Of a stretch of DNA of 17,499 nucleotides, positions 15,102-17,499 are shown one piece after another; within the stretch, counting starts at the first letter, position 1, and the number at the start of each line of letters is the position of its first letter. This stretch comes from JAAYGT01 sp050252075 (lineage in GTDB: Bacteria; Pseudomonadota; Gammaproteobacteria; Burkholderiales; Burkholderiaceae_B): the NCBI GenBank assembly GCA_050252075.1, contig JBFWLP010000070.1, positions 1 to 17,499 on the forward strand. The letters are read 5' to 3'. The position numbers and the translations under genes were made by a program. The notes under the pieces are model-generated. The model did no database searches, had not been told where the DNA came from, and saw nothing but the letters and a program-made list of their open reading frames with translations.

Positions 15102-15709
15102 TCGACTGGCCATTTATCTACCTGGCGTCAGCCAGTCCCCGCCGGCACGAAATACTTACCCAAATGGGCGTCAGCCATACCGTACTGCGCGTGCCGCCGC
15201 CTGAAGGCGACGACGAGCCGCAACTACCCGGCGAGGCACCGGAAGATTACGTCATTCGAACGGCCCACGAAAAAGCAGAGCGGGCCATTCATTGGCTGGC
15301 ACATCAGAACGACCTGCCCCCGGCGCCTGTGCTGGCCTCGGACACCACTGTAATACTTCAGGGTGAAATTCTGGGAAAACCAACTGATCTCATCCATGCC
15401 GCTGAAATGTTGCAACGCCTGTCCGGCAACACACACGAAGTTCGCACCGCCGTTGTGCTGATGAATGGCCGGCAATGCTTTTCGGCGGTTAGCTGCAGTA
15501 ACGTAACCTTCGCGGCACTGAGCGGTGACGATATTGCTCGATATTGCGCCACCCGTGAGCCTTTGGGCAAAGCGGGCAGCTATGGAATTCAGGGCATGGC
15601 TGGCATGTTCGTTCGCCATTTAAGCGGCAGCTATACCGGTGTGATGGGATTGCCGATGTACGAAACAGCAGTGTTACTTCGTCGGTTAAGCCCGCCTGCC
15701 AACCATTAA
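15098..15709 (+). CDS. maf: Maf family nucleotide pyrophosphatase (YhdE type, dTTP/UTP)
   Basis: Maf proteins hydrolyse non-canonical or excess nucleoside triphosphates to monophosphates. The 203 residues have ASASPRRHEIL at 10-20, the catalytic ASDTTVILQGEILGKP with D82, GKAGSYGIQGMAGMFV at 157-172, and GSYTGVMGLPMYET. The KAGSYGIQG form fits the YhdE (dTTP/UTP) rather than the YceF (7-methyl-GTP) subgroup. The ATG overlaps the pyk stop by four bases. The TAA overlaps the TAA of the converging MmgE/PrpD gene at 15706-15709. In many betaproteobacteria rng (RNase G) follows maf; it does not here. Confidence 0.94.
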   Translation: MIDWPFIYLASASPRRHEILTQMGVSHTVLRVPPPEGDDEPQLPGEAPEDYVIRTAHEKAERAIHWLAHQNDLPPAPVLASDTTVILQGEILGKPTDLIHAAEMLQRLSGNTHEVRTAVVLMNGRQCFSAVSCSNVTFAALSGDDIARYCATREPLGKAGSYGIQGMAGMFVRHLSGSYTGVMGLPMYETAVLLRRLSPPANH

Positions 15710-17082
15710 AAGAGAGAACACGCCTTTTCAAGATTGTCAGAACGACTAATAAATCGCCACACATCATAGTCACCCGATGAGCCGTGAACGCCCGCAAATC
15801 GGCAACAATCATAAAACTTTGCCTCTAGCTCAGATTCCGACAGAGGATTATCCGGATACCCTTTGGGGTCAACCACTTTGATTGCCCAACTCCCGCGGTT
15901 TGTCGCGATACTCACGCACGCCCATGATTTCTCTGTAGCTGGCATATCATGAGGCTGCTCAGGATCTGAAATCATAGTAATTCGATCCATTAGCTCAAAC
16001 ACCTCGGGCCGCATCAGAGCCTGCTTGCTAAAGGTTGATAAACGTAAATCACCATCGATCAAAGCTGCTGCAATGCAATACTGCATACTGAAGCGCGCCT
16101 GCATCGGGTCTTGCGGTCGATCATACATTAAGTTACGAACGGCAGCCTCGGAAACTGTCGTCTGGATATGTTTTATTTCCTGTATACCTAGAACATGCTC
16201 GCTCACGAGCGCCAGCACGCCGTCTACGGCGCGATGGGTACTCGCACAACAAGGGTACCGTTTTTGCCAAATACCAGGACGAAGCACCGCCGCAGGAGCA
16301 CCTAAAACAGGCAACGGTTTTTTAAAACCCGCGGCTCCAGGCCCCACCATTAAGTCCAAGAACCCGCGCTCCCCTTCGAGGGGCGCAGTATCAGCTGTTA
16401 AACCTGCCTCAGCCATGCGTGCTGCCAATACGCCATTCTTTGCAGCCAAACCCGCGTGAAAGGGTTTCGTGTTGGTCCCAAACTGCCGCTTGAACCCGCC
16501 ACTCAAACTTGTGGCTATACTAATCGCATGCGTGCTGGCGTGCTCATTAAGACCCAGCATACGCGCACAAGCGGCAGCGGCAGCCGGAGCTCCCAGCGTA
16601 GAGGTCGTATGCCAACCTCGAGTGTAGTGTGTCATGTTTACTGCTTTTGCTAAAAATAGCTGGATATCCACCCCCACTATGAAGGCATCAATTAACGCAC
16701 GACCACTGGCCCCCGTCTCTTGGGCTAATGCCAATAATGCTGGAACGAGAACGGCACTTATGTGCGAACCGGCCGGATCTAACACATCATCGTAATCCAA
16801 GGCATGTGCCGATGTTCCATTAATCAATGCAGCCCATGGCGCATCTATGCGTTCTACGCCACCCACTGCGGAAGACGCCCCTTGTTTTCCCCAGCCCCCT
16901 AATCCTTTTCGCACCCGCATAACCGCTTCATCATTTTGTCCAGCCACTATGCACGCTACGGTATCAACAACAGCTCGCTCGGCCGCGGCAACCGAGTCCG
17001 GGGAATGAACACAAGTGTTTTGAGAAATCCACTGACCAAGATAACGTGTAACCTTGACATCCTCAGTAGCAGATAAGGCCAT
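15706..17082 (-). CDS. MmgE/PrpD family protein (putative dehydratase/decarboxylase)
   Basis: A 458-residue member of the MmgE/PrpD family, which includes 2-methylcitrate dehydratase and cis-aconitate decarboxylase (IRG1/CAD). Family blocks present are INGTSAHALDYDD (87-99), GWHTTSTLG (156-164, H158), GGFKRQFGTNTKPFHAG (195-211, K206), KRYPCCASTHRAVDG (274-288) and ARFSMQYCIAAAL. H158, K206 and K274 fall where IRG1 active-site residues are described. The true substrate is unknown: no prpB or prpC is next to it, so a methylcitrate role is not supported. The ATG at 17082 has a strong GGAGG four bases upstream. Its GC content is visibly lower than that of the core genes. It follows a TctC-type receptor gene, suggesting catabolism of an imported carboxylate. 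Confidence 0.88.
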   Translation of the reverse strand: MALSATEDVKVTRYLGQWISQNTCVHSPDSVAAAERAVVDTVACIVAGQNDEAVMRVRKGLGGWGKQGASSAVGGVERIDAPWAALINGTSAHALDYDDVLDPAGSHISAVLVPALLALAQETGASGRALIDAFIVGVDIQLFLAKAVNMTHYTRGWHTTSTLGAPAAAAACARMLGLNEHASTHAISIATSLSGGFKRQFGTNTKPFHAGLAAKNGVLAARMAEAGLTADTAPLEGERGFLDLMVGPGAAGFKKPLPVLGAPAAVLRPGIWQKRYPCCASTHRAVDGVLALVSEHVLGIQEIKHIQTTVSEAAVRNLMYDRPQDPMQARFSMQYCIAAALIDGDLRLSTFSKQALMRPEVFELMDRITMISDPEQPHDMPATEKSWACVSIATNRGSWAIKVVDPKGYPDNPLSESELEAKFYDCCRFAGVHGSSGDYDVWRFISRSDNLEKACSLF

Positions 17083-17104
17083 AAAACCTCCGATGCGAAT
17101 GAAA

Positions 17105-17141
17105 TAAAAGTGGGCTGACGTGTTCTAGCGATCAACCCACT
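17105..17141 (-). terminator. Intrinsic terminator downstream of the Bug receptor gene
   Basis: On the minus strand AGTGGGTTGA (17141-17132) pairs with TCAGCCCACT (17118-17109), ten base pairs with one G-T, around a 13-base loop, followed by TTTATTT. It begins 10 bases past the receptor stop codon and ends about 20 bases before the MmgE/PrpD start, so downstream expression needs read-through or a promoter in or near this short gap. Confidence 0.75.
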
Positions 17142-17151
17142 AACCTTTGGT

Positions 17152-17499
17152 TTACTGCTGACTAATTCCAGCCTCTTCTATTAAATCTTTCCACTTTGGA
17201 AGTTCCGATTTAATGAAATCTTTCATCTTTTCACCTTCTAAAGGCAAGCGCTCAAATCCATTGGGAGTTAATGCCTGCAAAAACTCTGGCGACGCCGTTG
17301 CTTTGAGTACGGCAGTAGCCAATAATTTTGTTATTTCTTCAGGAGTATTCTTTGGAGCGAAAACACCAACCCAAGAACGCATCTCAGGAAAACTAGGCAG
17401 AGTATCCATAATAGAAGGAACATCCGGCAACTGAGCATTCCGCTCTTTAGTCGTAACAGCTAAAGGGCGCACCTGATCACCACGAATGGCGCTCATACT
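17152..17499 (-). CDS. Bug/TctC-family periplasmic solute receptor (C-terminal fragment, cut by window edge)
   Basis: The last 115 codons of a tripartite tricarboxylate transporter (TTT) receptor; the N-terminus and signal peptide lie outside the window. The visible part has the family's C-terminal pattern: VRPLAVTTKERNAQLPDVPS, then SWVGVFAPKNTPEEI, a helix ending EFLQALTPNGFE, and the final KWKDLIEEAGI. These proteins bind small carboxylates or related compounds in the periplasm. No TctA/TctB membrane genes are visible, as is usual for the many orphan Bug proteins of Alcaligenaceae. The coding sequence is AT-rich: 17161-17220 counts 20 G+C in 60 bases. Confidence 0.9.
   Translation of the reverse strand, partial: SMSAIRGDQVRPLAVTTKERNAQLPDVPSIMDTLPSFPEMRSWVGVFAPKNTPEEITKLLATAVLKATASPEFLQALTPNGFERLPLEGEKMKDFIKSELPKWKDLIEEAGISQQ

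Noticed and set aside
15706..17082. Calling the MmgE/PrpD gene prpD (2-methylcitrate dehydratase)
   Set aside because: No prpB, prpC or acnD neighbours are present and the family covers several reactions, so only the family name is supported.
1..17499. CRISPR arrays, insertion sequences, tRNA or rRNA genes
   Set aside because: I saw no regularly spaced repeats, transposase-like ORFs, or tRNA/rRNA sequence on either strand.

Overview
The window looks like a chromosomal segment of a betaproteobacterium of the order Burkholderiales, most likely an Alcaligenaceae (Bordetella/Pusillimonas/Advenella-like) organism. The grounds are high-GC core genes, the gene order yebC-purD-hemF-nadD-rsfS-rlmH-maf, and a Bug-type (TctC) solute receptor at the right edge. 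The taxonomic placement is inferred from gene content only.

Left edge (1-488): the first 71 codons of a class I DAHP synthase (aroG, minus strand, GTG start at 214) run off the window. Upstream of it, on the same strand, is what I consider the most interesting element here. A short ORF has the run QFFFFYFFTFP, which strongly resembles the E. coli PheL leader peptide. It is followed by a canonical intrinsic terminator only about 40 nt before the aroG start, and by a competing helix (331-339 with 274-282, plus 321-325 with 289-293) that would destroy the terminator. Together these form a transcription attenuator that senses charged tRNA-Phe (possibly also tRNA-Tyr) and controls the first step of the shikimate pathway. 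Divergent from it is pepN (plus).

489-4308: pepN (aminopeptidase N) and fbp (class I fructose-1,6-bisphosphatase) are on the plus strand, closed by a long perfect hairpin.

4351-8965, minus strand: transcription order is a HerA-like ATPase (DUF853/YjgR), a glyoxylate/hydroxypyruvate reductase (ghrA), a tartrate/D-malate dehydrogenase (dmlA/ttuC type) and a quinone oxidoreductase (qor). The last three have gaps of about 30-40 nt and probably form an operon for small hydroxy- and oxo-acid redox metabolism.

9074-15709, plus strand: a compact housekeeping cluster runs yebC, purD, hemF, nadD, rsfS, rlmH, pyk, maf. It combines translation and ribosome factors with purine, haem and NAD synthesis and glycolysis. 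Several junctions overlap (hemF/nadD, pyk/maf). A pyruvate kinase sits between rlmH and maf, and no rng follows maf.

15706-17499, minus strand: a region of visibly lower GC holds an MmgE/PrpD-family protein and the C-terminal part of a Bug/TctC receptor, separated by an intrinsic terminator. The mmgE stop overlaps the maf stop tail to tail. It looks like accessory catabolic DNA abutting the core cluster.
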